Origin: Hyphomicrobium sp.
GTDB taxonomy: Bacteria; Pseudomonadota; Alphaproteobacteria; Rhizobiales; Hyphomicrobiaceae
DNA: 64,000 bases
Assembly (NCBI GenBank): GCA_016793445.1
Contig: JAEUME010000002.1
Coordinates: 64,501-128,500 of the forward strand
Reading direction: 5' to 3'
Under the pieces are notes generated by a model. The model saw nothing but the letters and a program-made list of their open reading frames with translations, did not search any database and was not told the origin of the DNA. Both the position numbers and the translations under genes were made by a program. Positions 55,194-63,426 of the stretch are shown here, piece after piece. Positions within the stretch are counted from its first letter, which is position 1, and every line of letters starts with the position of its first letter.

Positions 55194-56627
55194 TCACTTT
55201 TTGAGCGATTTCGCCTTTTTGGCACGCACCAAATTCGTGCGCTTGACGATAGCCTTTATGCGTGCGCTGCGGGGTACGGCGGTCAAGTTATGGGCCGCAC
55301 TCTCCGTCTCTGCTGCAGCCCGCAAAGCCGCGGCCCTTGCCGTGCGAAATGCGCGCAGCGGAAGAATTGGCTCTATGCGGCCGCGATAGCGATAATGACC
55401 CGTAATACGATCAACGAATAAGGCGTCCTCTAATTGCGGCCCCCAGCCGCGATTATGCACGATCATGGGACGGCCGGACGGGGCAGGAATATCCGTGACA
55501 ATGGCGATATGATCCCGCGAGCCGCTGTTCTGCGGCCGGTCATAAGTCACAATATCGCCCGGCAGATAATCCTCGGCGAAATCGGTAATCGGCACGCTCG
55601 CCCCGCGCGAAGCGAAGTAGCGACGTAGCGTGAATGTGCGGCGGTGCGCGATGCTCGTATCTGCCGACCCGATGCGTGCGCCATGAACAAGCGCCTGAAG
55701 GTCGATCCCGAGCGCGCGATAGGCGCGAATAACGACGTCCGTGCACACGCCAAACAATGCCGGAACGTCACCCATCGGATAGGCGAGCTTGCGGTATGTG
55801 TCGGTGTAGACGACGAACTCGGTTGTCTGACGCAAGGCCGCGGCGGCCAGCGCGCGGCCGAAATCTTCAGAGGAGGGTGTGGCGTGAGACCCCGGCTGGA
55901 CGGGCATCTGGTCCTCAATGCTGCACCGGCCGGGATCGGCCTCGACAGCGGGCGGCTGCAATGAGAGGGCTGCGCCGGGGCTCAGCGCGGCAAGCTGCGT
56001 CGGTCCAATCGGCTTGGCCGCATCTGACGGCGACGCCGGCCTTGGTGCATCCGCTATGCCGGGCCTGGCAACAGGCGGCTCGTTCCAAGGACCGGCAAGA
56101 AAGGGAACCTCAACGCCATCCCCCTTATCCGCAATCTCGTCCGCGAAACGATCCGCCCGGTCTTCAACGACATCAGAAGCACGCGCGGACGTGTCGGCGT
56201 CGCGGGCAATCACCGTTGCGGGAAGCGCAGGGTCGACCTTCAACGGCTCGTCTGGCGGGAGCGGCTCGACAAGCAACGGCGCGCGAGCTGTGCTGACCGC
56301 AAGCTGGTCCGGCGACGTCAGCGCAATTCGCAGCGAACGCGCAACATCCGATTGCCAGCACGCAGCCGCCAGCACTGCACCGGCAAAGCCAACCCCCATC
56401 GCCAGCAACAGCGGACGGCTAGAGTACTTGCGGAACAGTGGGAACGGCTTTTCCGGTAAGGAGAACGACAAAAACGAAGGCCTGAAGCCGGTCCGCGTTT
56501 CCCTCGCAACGGCTCTAGGGACACCAGCTTCGATCGCGTCCAGCCGGACACTTGCTGCCTTGCAGGCCTCAACATGACCTGAAGCGCACCTCAAGGGTGC
56601 GTGGCCGCGTGTCTGCGCGGCCGCCAT
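55194..56627 (-). CDS. membrane-anchored DUF1287 protein with long linker
   Basis: About 477 residues if begun at the ATG at 56627; the frame is open further upstream and the true start is uncertain because residues before the membrane segment are Arg-rich. One membrane helix (PLLLAMGVGFAGAVLAAACW), about 150 residues of Pro/Ala/Asp-rich linker, then the DUF1287 domain: YRKLAYPMGDVPALFGVCTD, VIRAYRALGIDLQ, YLPGDIVTYDRP, HIAIVTD and HNRGWGPQLEDALF. The Cys/His pattern resembles NlpC/P60-like amidases, an inference. Most DUF1287 proteins are short exported proteins, so the linker is unusual. A basic tail (KAKSLKK) ends it. Confidence 0.78.
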   Translation of the reverse strand: MAAAQTRGHAPLRCASGHVEACKAASVRLDAIEAGVPRAVARETRTGFRPSFLSFSLPEKPFPLFRKYSSRPLLLAMGVGFAGAVLAAACWQSDVARSLRIALTSPDQLAVSTARAPLLVEPLPPDEPLKVDPALPATVIARDADTSARASDVVEDRADRFADEIADKGDGVEVPFLAGPWNEPPVARPGIADAPRPASPSDAAKPIGPTQLAALSPGAALSLQPPAVEADPGRCSIEDQMPVQPGSHATPSSEDFGRALAAAALRQTTEFVVYTDTYRKLAYPMGDVPALFGVCTDVVIRAYRALGIDLQALVHGARIGSADTSIAHRRTFTLRRYFASRGASVPITDFAEDYLPGDIVTYDRPQNSGSRDHIAIVTDIPAPSGRPMIVHNRGWGPQLEDALFVDRITGHYRYRGRIEPILPLRAFRTARAAALRAAAETESAAHNLTAVPRSARIKAIVKRTNLVRAKKAKSLKK

Positions 56628-56922
56628 GCGCTGGAGGAAGCGCTCGAGCGGCGCACGGTTCGTCGGGCCCTGATCCGGGCGGCCAGAGAGCGGCCCGCTA
56701 CGGACCCCCGCTCCGCACCTGCTCCTTTGACCGCGCCGCCGTTGCTGACGCTCCCCGCCACTCATGCGCCTACCATTTCACCCCATTAAGACCCAGACGG
56801 CTCAAGATACGCCCCGAACCTGCCGCCCCAGACAAGCCTTGACCAGTCACATCCTGGTCAGGAGCCAGGATTGCAGCCGGTGTCACCAATAGCTACGTGC
56901 AAATTACGGCCCCCAGCTAGCC
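56628..56922. other. region between gluQ and the DUF1287 gene
   Basis: About 295 bases, possibly partly coding for the N-terminus of the DUF1287 protein. No other gene, hairpin or repeat is recognised. Confidence 0.4.
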
Positions 56923-57831
56923 TCAGCCGGATGGCAGGGGTACGGCGGTGGTGCTGATACGCCGGAGCACTTGCGCGGCCGTCACGCCCGCGACCCGAAG
57001 GCTCGCCAGCGATTGCGCGCCTGTGCTCTTGGACAGCTTCAGTCCCGCGTCATCCACGATCAGCCTATGGTGATGGTAGAGGGGTGCGGGCAGATCGAGA
57101 ATAATCTGCAAGACGCGCTGCGCATCCGTGGCGGCGAACAGGTCCATGCCCCGCGTGACGTGGGTAATTCCTTGCCGGGCATCATCCACGACGACGGAAA
57201 TGAGATAACTCGAAGGCGTCTCCTTGCGCAAAACGACGACATCGCCCCAGCGTTGGGGATCGCATACCACGATGCGGCTGCGGCCTGCGCCATCTATTTC
57301 GCTGAACGTGATCGGTCCGCCGAACTTTTTGCGGGCCAGTGCAACGGCGCGCTCCATGTCGAGCCGCATGGCGAAAGGCTCGCCCTTGGCGAGCTCACGC
57401 TCGACGTCAGCTTGCGGGCGGCCGCGCCATATCCCCGGATAGACGAGCGCCCCCTCCGGATCGAGCTTTGCGGGATCGGCGGCGGCGATGATCTCCTTGC
57501 GGCTCGCAAAGCATGGATAAAGCAAACCCATCGCATCCAGGCAGGCCGCAGCCTGCTTGTAGGCAGGGAGATGGTGAGACTGAAAGAGCACCGGCTGCTC
57601 GAACGTGATGCCGAGCCAGGCAAGGTCCTCGAATATTCCGGTAATGTACTCAGGCCTCACCCGCGCGCGGTCGATATCCTCGATGCGCACCAGAAAGCGG
57701 CCGCCAAGACGGCGCGCCATCTCGAAGCCCGTCAATGCCGAAAGGGCATGCCCCAGATGGAGCGCGCCGTTGGGCGAGGGCGCGAAGCGTAAGACCGGCT
57801 GTGCTGTTTCCTGCAGTCGTGTCAATCGCAC
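56923..57831 (-). CDS. gluQ: glutamyl-Q tRNA(Asp) synthetase
   Basis: 302 residues, the length of GluQRS, which lacks the anticodon-binding half of GltX. RFAPSPNGALHLGHALSAL holds the HIGH motif and LKLSKSTGAQ the KMSKS-type motif. It adds glutamate to queuosine at position 34 of tRNA-Asp. RGMDLFAATDAQRVLQ is also diagnostic. GTG start at 57831, overlapping the end of the upstream gene by 10 bases. Confidence 0.93.
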   Translation of the reverse strand: MRLTRLQETAQPVLRFAPSPNGALHLGHALSALTGFEMARRLGGRFLVRIEDIDRARVRPEYITGIFEDLAWLGITFEQPVLFQSHHLPAYKQAAACLDAMGLLYPCFASRKEIIAAADPAKLDPEGALVYPGIWRGRPQADVERELAKGEPFAMRLDMERAVALARKKFGGPITFSEIDGAGRSRIVVCDPQRWGDVVVLRKETPSSYLISVVVDDARQGITHVTRGMDLFAATDAQRVLQIILDLPAPLYHHHRLIVDDAGLKLSKSTGAQSLASLRVAGVTAAQVLRRISTTAVPLPSG

Positions 57832-58373
57832 GTGCCCGTTTTTCCTGCGCCCGGCATGAACGACCGCGCGACGGCTTCCACCACGCGATCATACATCTTG
57901 CGCTCGGCTGCGGGATAGAGCATCGCCCAACTGTTTATGAGCCTGCCGCCGCAGGTGAAACTGACGCGCTGGTAGAACATCTCGTCGCCCTGCGTGCCCG
58001 AGAGCACAAACCAGCGCTTGCGCACGGGCGCATAGTCGATCTTCGCGCCCGCGTACTGCTCTGAAAGCAGGAACTGGCGGTATTCTTCGAGCGAATTGTT
58101 TTCGGAGTTATCGAACGCGCCAAACAGCAGCTTGGCTTTGCCATCCTTTGAATACAGCACGCGGCCGTCTTCGGATTTGGGCGTCTCCCGCTGTTCGAAG
58201 ACGTCAACCGGATAGGCGATCGCGTATCCGTGCCGCTCATTTTTGATGGTCGCCCAATCGTTGAGCTTGGGCCCAGCCACGGCACTGCTGGCGACACCGC
58301 TGATTGTGAGAGAAAGCGCAAAACAAAGGGCCAACCAAGCTTCAGCCCGGAGTTGAGCAAGCGACGCAAACAT
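57822..58373 (-). CDS. exported hypothetical protein
   Basis: 183 residues from the ATG at 58373, seven bases after GAGG. Signal peptide (AWLALCFALSLTISGVASSA) cut near VAG. The mature part, RHGYAIAYPVDVFEQRETPK, then GRVLYSKDGKAKLLFGAFDN and LEEYRQFLLSEQY, resembles small periplasmic proteins widespread in Hyphomicrobiales with no function assigned. Two cysteines (SFTCGG and the C-terminal GTCD). It is translationally linked to gluQ by overlap and divergent from the glycosylase gene. Confidence 0.75.
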   Translation of the reverse strand: MFASLAQLRAEAWLALCFALSLTISGVASSAVAGPKLNDWATIKNERHGYAIAYPVDVFEQRETPKSEDGRVLYSKDGKAKLLFGAFDNSENNSLEEYRQFLLSEQYAGAKIDYAPVRKRWFVLSGTQGDEMFYQRVSFTCGGRLINSWAMLYPAAERKMYDRVVEAVARSFMPGAGKTGTCD

Positions 58374-58465
58374 GACGGACCTCACGCAACGATTGCGAGC
58401 TTTATCGAGTGGATTATCTTAAGGTCGAAGACGGATTCAATAAAGTGCTTGGGCGAAAAACTTTC

Positions 58466-59173
58466 ATGCCAAACGACGGCACATCGCCTTCTTCTCCGAT
58501 GCTCCACATCGTACTTAGCAACGACGCGGCGCTTCGCGATGCGATTGGCGAGCTCACGCGACAGTGCCGCATCATGCGCGCCATCCACGCGCGAACCGGC
58601 ACGCCACCGCTGCGCGATTTTTCTGCAGACTTCAGCGGGCTTTCCAAGATCGTCGTCGGCCAGCAGCTTTCAGCCAGCAGTGCGGCCGCGATCTGGGGGC
58701 GGCTATCGCAGGCCGTCCGTCCCTTCAAAGCGGCGCGGATACTCGCAATGAGCGAGGCAGACCTGCGCGCGCCTGGGCTCTCGGCGGGCAAGATCAAGAC
58801 ACTGCGTGCGGCCGCCCAAGCCGTGACCGATCGGCGTATCGTCTTTTCGAAGCTCAACGCTTTGTCCGACCCGGACATCATCTCCACACTCACCCAAATG
58901 CACGGCATCGGCCCGTGGACTGCGGAGATCTACCTTCTGTTCGCCCTGCGGCGCGCCGATGCCTTTCCATGCGGCGACCTCGCACTGCAGCTTGCCGTCC
59001 AGAGGGTCATGAAGCTCGACGCGCAACCAAGTGCAGCCCAATTGGGTGACGTTTCTCAGCGCTGGCGGCCGTGGCGGGGTGCTGCGGCGCGCCTGCTTTG
59101 GGCCGACTATGCGTTGCAGCGCAGCGCCAGTCGCGGCCCCAACAACCGTGGAACTTCCAAAAAGCCCTTATAA
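58466..59173 (+). CDS. DNA-3-methyladenine glycosylase (AlkA-type, HhH-GPD)
   Basis: 235 residues from the ATG at 58466; a GTG at 58409 is also in frame but its extra residues look unnatural. The helix-hairpin-helix LTQMHGIGPWTAEIYLLFAL is followed by the catalytic Asp in FPCGDLALQ. FSGLSKIVVGQQLSASSAAAIW is the conserved first helix region. It excises alkylated bases such as 3-methyladenine. It lacks the N-terminal AlkA beta domain, as in the shorter bacterial class. No iron-sulphur cysteines. Confidence 0.9.
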   Translation: MPNDGTSPSSPMLHIVLSNDAALRDAIGELTRQCRIMRAIHARTGTPPLRDFSADFSGLSKIVVGQQLSASSAAAIWGRLSQAVRPFKAARILAMSEADLRAPGLSAGKIKTLRAAAQAVTDRRIVFSKLNALSDPDIISTLTQMHGIGPWTAEIYLLFALRRADAFPCGDLALQLAVQRVMKLDAQPSAAQLGDVSQRWRPWRGAAARLLWADYALQRSASRGPNNRGTSKKPL

Positions 59174-59308
59174 TTACGAGGCTTGAGCAGGCTGTTTGTC
59201 CAAAGCTGCGGTGCTTCACATATTTGATATGCGAGGCTAGTATCCGGCCGTCTGGTGGGACGACACCACGCGATTCGCTACAGATTACCCTGCAAGGAAG
59301 CGCGAGAC

Positions 59309-59869
59309 GTGAATGCTCACACTACGATACCGGACAATTGTCCGGCATTGGTTCTGAACGCCGATTTCCGGCCCCTGAGCTATTATCCTTTATCGCTCTG
59401 GAGCTGGCAGGAAACGGTGAAGGCCGTCTTTTTGGATCGCGTCAACATCGTCTCCGAGTACGACCGCTTTGTGCGTTCGCCGACCTTGGAGATGCGCCTT
59501 CCTTCCGTCGTCTCGCTCAAGACCTACGTCCGCCCCGCGCTCTACCCTGCCTTCACGCGTTTCAACGTGTTCCTGCGCGATCGCTTCACCTGCCAGTATT
59601 GTGGCGACAAGAGCGATTTAACGTTCGATCACCTCGTTCCCCGCTCGCGGGGCGGCCTCACGCGGTGGGATAATGTCGTGACCGCATGCGCGCCCTGCAA
59701 TCTCAGGAAGGGCGGGCTGATGCCGCGCGCTGCGGGCATGCATCCCCGTCAGGAGCCCTACCGGCCCACGGTGTTCGAGCTGCACAGGAATGGCAGGCTG
59801 TTCCCGCCCAACTATCTGCACGATAGCTGGCTCGATTATCTCTACTGGGATACAGAGCTCGAGCCGTAA
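59309..59869 (+). CDS. HNH endonuclease family protein
   Basis: 186 residues from the GTG at 59309, with AAGGA 11 bases upstream. The HNH motif: RFTCQYCGDKSDLTFDHLVP (zinc Cys pair and first His), SRGGLTRWDNVVTACAPCN (Asn and second Cys pair). The leading part VLNADFRPLSYYPLSLWSWQ and the C-terminal HDSWLDYLYWDTEL are typical of a widely conserved chromosomal HNH family of unknown target, found in almost all alphaproteobacteria, so it is unlikely to be a mobile nuclease. Confidence 0.9.
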   Translation: MNAHTTIPDNCPALVLNADFRPLSYYPLSLWSWQETVKAVFLDRVNIVSEYDRFVRSPTLEMRLPSVVSLKTYVRPALYPAFTRFNVFLRDRFTCQYCGDKSDLTFDHLVPRSRGGLTRWDNVVTACAPCNLRKGGLMPRAAGMHPRQEPYRPTVFELHRNGRLFPPNYLHDSWLDYLYWDTELEP

Positions 59870-60023
59870 AAGTTGCGCTGCCCTTGTCTTTGCGGCCACG
59901 CGCACTCCTTGCCACGCCCACTCAGTACTGAGGTAGCGGGTTGCTTCCGCTGCCGCTTTCGAGGCTGTAGTTTTCCTCGCGGCGCCAATTACGCGAAGAA
60001 AGCAACAAGGGCGGGCCCTGACT

Positions 60024-60995
60024 ATGAAGCGACATCTAACTGTGATCTTGAGCCTGGGCTTCCTTATGGCGGGTGGCGTTTGCACGGCCTGGGCGAACGA
60101 CGACGAGCTGCCGTTCTGGGCTTATCCCGACACGCCGACGCAAGCGCCGTCGCCGAAAGACGACGGGCAGATGCGCACGTTGCCGGGAAGTTCCAAACAG
60201 TTCTCGCTGGCCGAACTGCGCAACTTCTTCAGCCCGCCCGACTGGTATCCTGAGGATCATCCGCCGATGCCCCCGCTCGTGGCGCATGGCGCCCAGCCGA
60301 AAGCGTATGCCTGCGGCTATTGCCATTTGCCAACCGGCATGGGCCGGCCGGAGAATGCGCCGATTGCTGGGCTACCCGCGAAATACATCATCAAGCAGGT
60401 TCACGAGATGAAAAGCGGCGCACGCAAGTCCGCGCTGCCGCAGCACTATCCGCAAGCACTCATGTGGGAGCTGGCAGAACAAGCCGCCACCGATCCGGGC
60501 CTTGAAGAAGCCGCCGCCTATTTCGCCGCGATCAAGCCCGAGCAGTTCATGAAGGTCGTGGAGACAGACACGATCCCGAAAGTCGAAGTCACGCACTGGA
60601 TTTACAAGAAGGTCGAAGCCGGCGGCACCGAGCCGCTGGGAAATCGGCTGATCGAGCTGACCGATGATTTTGCGCGCTTTGGCAAGCGTGACGGACGAAT
60701 CACCTACACTGTCTATGTGCCCCCGGGCAGCCTTGCCAAAGGCAAGGCGCTGGTGGATACGGGCGGCGGCAAGACGACGGCGTGTGCCACGTGCCATGGC
60801 GCTGATTTGAAGGGGATGGGCCTAGTGCCTCCGATCGCCGGGCGATCACCAAGCTATATTGCGCGCCAACTCCATGACTTCCGGGTCGGCGTGCGCGGCG
60901 GCGATTATTCCGAGCTGATGAAGCCCGTGGTGGCAAACCTCACCAACGGCGATTTCATCGCCATCACCGGCTACCTGGCCTCTCTTGCGCCATAG
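60024..60995 (+). CDS. exported di-heme cytochrome c
   Basis: 323 residues. Signal peptide ILSLGFLMAGGVCTAWA cut near ANDD. Two heme sites, CGYCH (about residue 98) and CATCH (about residue 254), each with a downstream Met-rich or GM segment (PTGMGRPENAPI; LKGMGLVPPIAG) giving the sixth ligand. The second half is a clear cytochrome c4/c5 fold ending in FIAITGYLASL. No oxidase or dehydrogenase genes adjoin, so its redox partner is unknown. Confidence 0.9.
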   Translation: MKRHLTVILSLGFLMAGGVCTAWANDDELPFWAYPDTPTQAPSPKDDGQMRTLPGSSKQFSLAELRNFFSPPDWYPEDHPPMPPLVAHGAQPKAYACGYCHLPTGMGRPENAPIAGLPAKYIIKQVHEMKSGARKSALPQHYPQALMWELAEQAATDPGLEEAAAYFAAIKPEQFMKVVETDTIPKVEVTHWIYKKVEAGGTEPLGNRLIELTDDFARFGKRDGRITYTVYVPPGSLAKGKALVDTGGGKTTACATCHGADLKGMGLVPPIAGRSPSYIARQLHDFRVGVRGGDYSELMKPVVANLTNGDFIAITGYLASLAP

Positions 60996-61010
60996 CGCCT
61001 CTATCGACGC

Positions 61011-61041
61011 AAAATGGCCCCGCTGCCGTGCCGCGGGGCCA
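61011..61041 (-). terminator. terminator for the 75-residue minus-strand gene
   Basis: TGGCCCCGC (61015-61023) pairs perfectly with GCGGGGCCA (61033-61041), loop of 9. On the minus strand it is followed by TTTT (61011-61014). It also lies 19 bases after the stop of the convergent cytochrome gene. Confidence 0.8.
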
Positions 61042-61065
61042 GTAAAATCAATGTTCGACTGCCGG

Positions 61066-61293
61066 TCAGGCGGCGCGCGCCATGGGATGAGCGCAGATCT
61101 CGCCCGCGATCTGATCGACGGCCTTGTCCCAGTTCGGAATTTCGTCGCCGCCGGCCTTTAAGCCGAAGGCAGCGAGCGCTTCGGCGGGCGTGCCGCCATC
61201 GCGGAAGACGCGAGCGCAGGTCTGACGGCTGACGGCCAGGGCCTGATGCCACTGGATCGGATTGACGTGGTCGGGGAGGGACGGATGAGTCAT
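61066..61293 (-). CDS. small hypothetical protein, 75 residues
   Basis: Starts at the ATG at 61293, ideally spaced after AGGAG; upstream in-frame codons are rejected for lack of a ribosome site. Soluble: HPSLPDHVNPIQWHQALAVS, ARVFRDGGTPAEALAAFGLK, NWDKAVDQIAGEICAHP. Short helices, no signal. It resembles small uncharacterised Hyphomicrobiales proteins but I cannot name a family. Confidence 0.7.
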   Translation of the reverse strand: MTHPSLPDHVNPIQWHQALAVSRQTCARVFRDGGTPAEALAAFGLKAGGDEIPNWDKAVDQIAGEICAHPMARAA

Positions 61294-61415
61294 GGCCTCG
61301 CTCCTTTGGCGACTGATACCTATGCTCTGCATCGTGACGCGGCTCTCACCGCGCTCGTGAACGGCGCAGACGGCATACTCGAAACACAACGCACGCTTTG
61401 AACGCTAGAATGGGA

Positions 61416-61512
61416 GGCAGACACACAGAGTACTGTTGGGCACCACTACGCGAGACCGTGCCAAATGGTACCTACTTTGAGGGCTAACTCGTATGCGCTC
61501 CATGTGTCTGCC
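61416..61512 (+). repeat. 10-bp inverted repeat bounding a possible structured RNA
   Basis: GGCAGACACA (61416-61425) and TGTGTCTGCC (61503-61512) are perfect complements with 77 bases between. A 7-bp hairpin CGGAACC-GGTG-GGTTCCG follows at 61521-61538. The interval has no reading frame of note and lower GC than its surroundings. Confidence 0.4.
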
Positions 61513-61551
61513 AACTCGTTCGGAACCGGTGGGTTCCGTAGAATTTCGCTG

Positions 61552-62013
61552 TTATCCGCCGGTCTTCGTAGAAACGATCCCGGCAGGACTTATCTTCGCC
61601 TTTGACAACACGGAGGCGACAACCGAACGCAACTGACGCCAGTCCCGGGAGGCCGCATCCACCTGGGGACGAGCAGGCACGGCAGGGTTACGTGGGAGCT
61701 GAGACATCGCGACTGGCTTTCTGAAGGTGCGGGCGAGCCGCCCAGACATACGCTCGTACTTATCTGTCCGAGCCGCTCGCCTTGTTTTTTCGAACGATCC
61801 CAAGAGTACACTCCGGGGTGTCGCCTGATACTCGTACGCAACCTTACGCAACTGAACGCTACACGACGCAACTGGTACGCTACGCTTACAAAAATCGATG
61901 TTTGGGGTACGCGGGCCAGACTGGGCCCAAACGGAAAGGAGCGGTTTGCCCGTGATACGGGCGACGAAACTGGGTGCGAGAACCTCGCGGGGGAAACGCG
62001 ATACGAACGCCAC
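61552..62013 (-). CDS. possible hypothetical gene in an anomalous region
   Basis: A 153-residue frame with GTG start at 62013, seven bases after GAGGG. The product is basic (many Arg/Lys), with FVARITGKPLLSVWAQSG, VQLRKVAYEYQATPRSVLLG and ARPQVDAASRDWRQLRSVVA. No family recognised. Third codon positions are not GC-enriched, unlike neighbouring genes, and local GC is near 55 per cent, so it is either foreign or non-coding. Four ACGCAACY repeats lie inside it. Confidence 0.3.
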   Translation of the reverse strand: MAFVSRFPREVLAPSFVARITGKPLLSVWAQSGPRTPNIDFCKRSVPVASCSVQLRKVAYEYQATPRSVLLGSFEKTRRAARTDKYERMSGRLARTFRKPVAMSQLPRNPAVPARPQVDAASRDWRQLRSVVASVLSKAKISPAGIVSTKTGG

Positions 62014-62238
62014 TGACTGACCCTCAACGCAACTTACTCAAACCGCCGGTCAAACCGGCTTCATGTCCCCGCGAACGAAGAGAGAATTGCCGTCGCATTT
62101 GGGCAACTGAAAGGCGCGATTCCGGTATGTGCGTGGCTTTTTGCTTGACGCCAGACAACAGCGAGCAATTTCAGCGCCTTGCCGCATCAGGAAGCTGTGG
62201 AGAAAAATTAATACGCCGGCCGCGAGGGAATCCGCCGC
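62014..62238. other. non-coding stretch between the anomalous region and dsbB
   Basis: 225 bases downstream of dsbB. It contains the fifth ACGCAACT copy (62027-62034) and the small inverted pair CCGGTCAAACCGG at 62044-62056. No gene seen. Confidence 0.4.
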
Positions 62239-62754
62239 TCAGTGCGGCTCGCTGGCCGCCAGCGCGGCACGCAGCGCGGCGGCAAAAATCACGAACGATA
62301 CAATGGCGTTCCAGGCCGCCAGCGAAAGCCCGAAAATGCGGATGGCCGCTTCATCGCAGCGTATGACAGTTACCGTCTCGAGCTTCTTCAGCAGATCGCC
62401 GGCCGACGTCGCCATGGCTTGCGTTCCCGTGCAGGTGTCCGGCCCCGGCCAGAACTTCCATTCCGCACCGGCCTGATAGACGCCAAGCCCGCTGTTGGCC
62501 AGGAACGCGAGCGCCGTCAGAGCAAACAGCCACATCGCGGCGCGGCGCTTGCCGCCCGAGAGAAGCGCCAGCGCAGCAAACAGAGCCGGAATACCCGCGT
62601 AATAGGCCCAACGCTGCATCAGGCACAGATGGCAGGGTGGGTAGCCGGCATACTCGAACCCCCACGCGCCCAGGATGGCGGCGGCGGCCAGGAACAGAGC
62701 AAAGTTCCCAGCCTGATAAGCGGTGCTGCGGCTGGCGGGCAGTTCCATGGCCAT
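62239..62754 (-). CDS. dsbB: disulfide bond formation protein DsbB
   Basis: 171 residues from the ATG at 62754, with GGAG nine bases upstream. Four membrane helices. The first redox pair is CHLCLMQRW after the first helix, the second pair lies in PDTCTGTQ and VIRCDEAAI in the second periplasmic loop; these pass electrons from DsbA to quinone. QRWAYY includes the quinone-contacting Arg. It precedes or follows the DedA gene on the same strand with a 26-base gap. Confidence 0.92.
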   Translation of the reverse strand: MAMELPASRSTAYQAGNFALFLAAAAILGAWGFEYAGYPPCHLCLMQRWAYYAGIPALFAALALLSGGKRRAAMWLFALTALAFLANSGLGVYQAGAEWKFWPGPDTCTGTQAMATSAGDLLKKLETVTVIRCDEAAIRIFGLSLAAWNAIVSFVIFAAALRAALAASEPH

Positions 62755-62780
62755 CGAGATCACTCCGCTTTGACGCGTTC

Positions 62781-63362
62781 CTAAATCAGATACTTAACCG
62801 CAACAAAGCCGCCCACAAGCAGCACGACGAACACGGTCGTCACCAGCGTCAGCCGCTTTTCGATGAACGCCCGGATCGGCTCGCCGAAGAAATACAGCAG
62901 ACCTGCAACCAGATAGAAACGCAAGGCGCGCGCGACAATGCTGGCGAGCACAAAATGCAGCAGATCCATCTTGGCGACACCAGCCGCAATGGTCACGACC
63001 TTGTAGGGGATCGGCGTCATGCCCTTCACGATCACGGCGGGCACGCCGTAGTCATGCACGAACTGGATGAAGCCGTCGAGCGCGCTTTCCTTACCGTAGA
63101 ATCTCAAGATCGGCAGACCGACCGTGTCGTAGAGGTAGTAGCCGATGGCATAACCGAGCATACCGCCCAGCACGGATGTGACGGTCGCGATGGTCGCATA
63201 CCAGAAGGCCTTCTCCCGGCGCGCCAGCACCATCGGAATCAGCATGACGTCAGGGGGAATCGGAAAGAACGAGCTTTCGACAAACGAGACGACGCCGAGC
63301 GCTTCCGGCGCGCGATCGCTTGCAGCCTTGCGCATCATCCAGTCGTAGAGTTTTCGCATCAT
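62781..63362 (-). CDS. YqaA/DedA (SNARE-associated) family membrane protein
   Basis: 193 residues from the ATG at 63362 (second ATG at 63359). EALGVVSFVESSFFPIPPDV is the conserved re-entrant loop, with KGMTPIPYKVVTIAAG the second; Glu and Arg of these loops are essential in the DedA superfamily. Four to five membrane helices. DedA proteins are lipid scramblases/flippases, in several species for undecaprenyl phosphate. It lies upstream of dsbB, likely in one transcript. Confidence 0.9.
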   Translation of the reverse strand: MMRKLYDWMMRKAASDRAPEALGVVSFVESSFFPIPPDVMLIPMVLARREKAFWYATIATVTSVLGGMLGYAIGYYLYDTVGLPILRFYGKESALDGFIQFVHDYGVPAVIVKGMTPIPYKVVTIAAGVAKMDLLHFVLASIVARALRFYLVAGLLYFFGEPIRAFIEKRLTLVTTVFVVLLVGGFVAVKYLI

Positions 63363-63426
63363 GCTCAAGATGCCCCTGTCCCCGCTTAAGCCCAACCCGC
63401 GCGCGGCGGGCTGGCTGCGACCTGCT

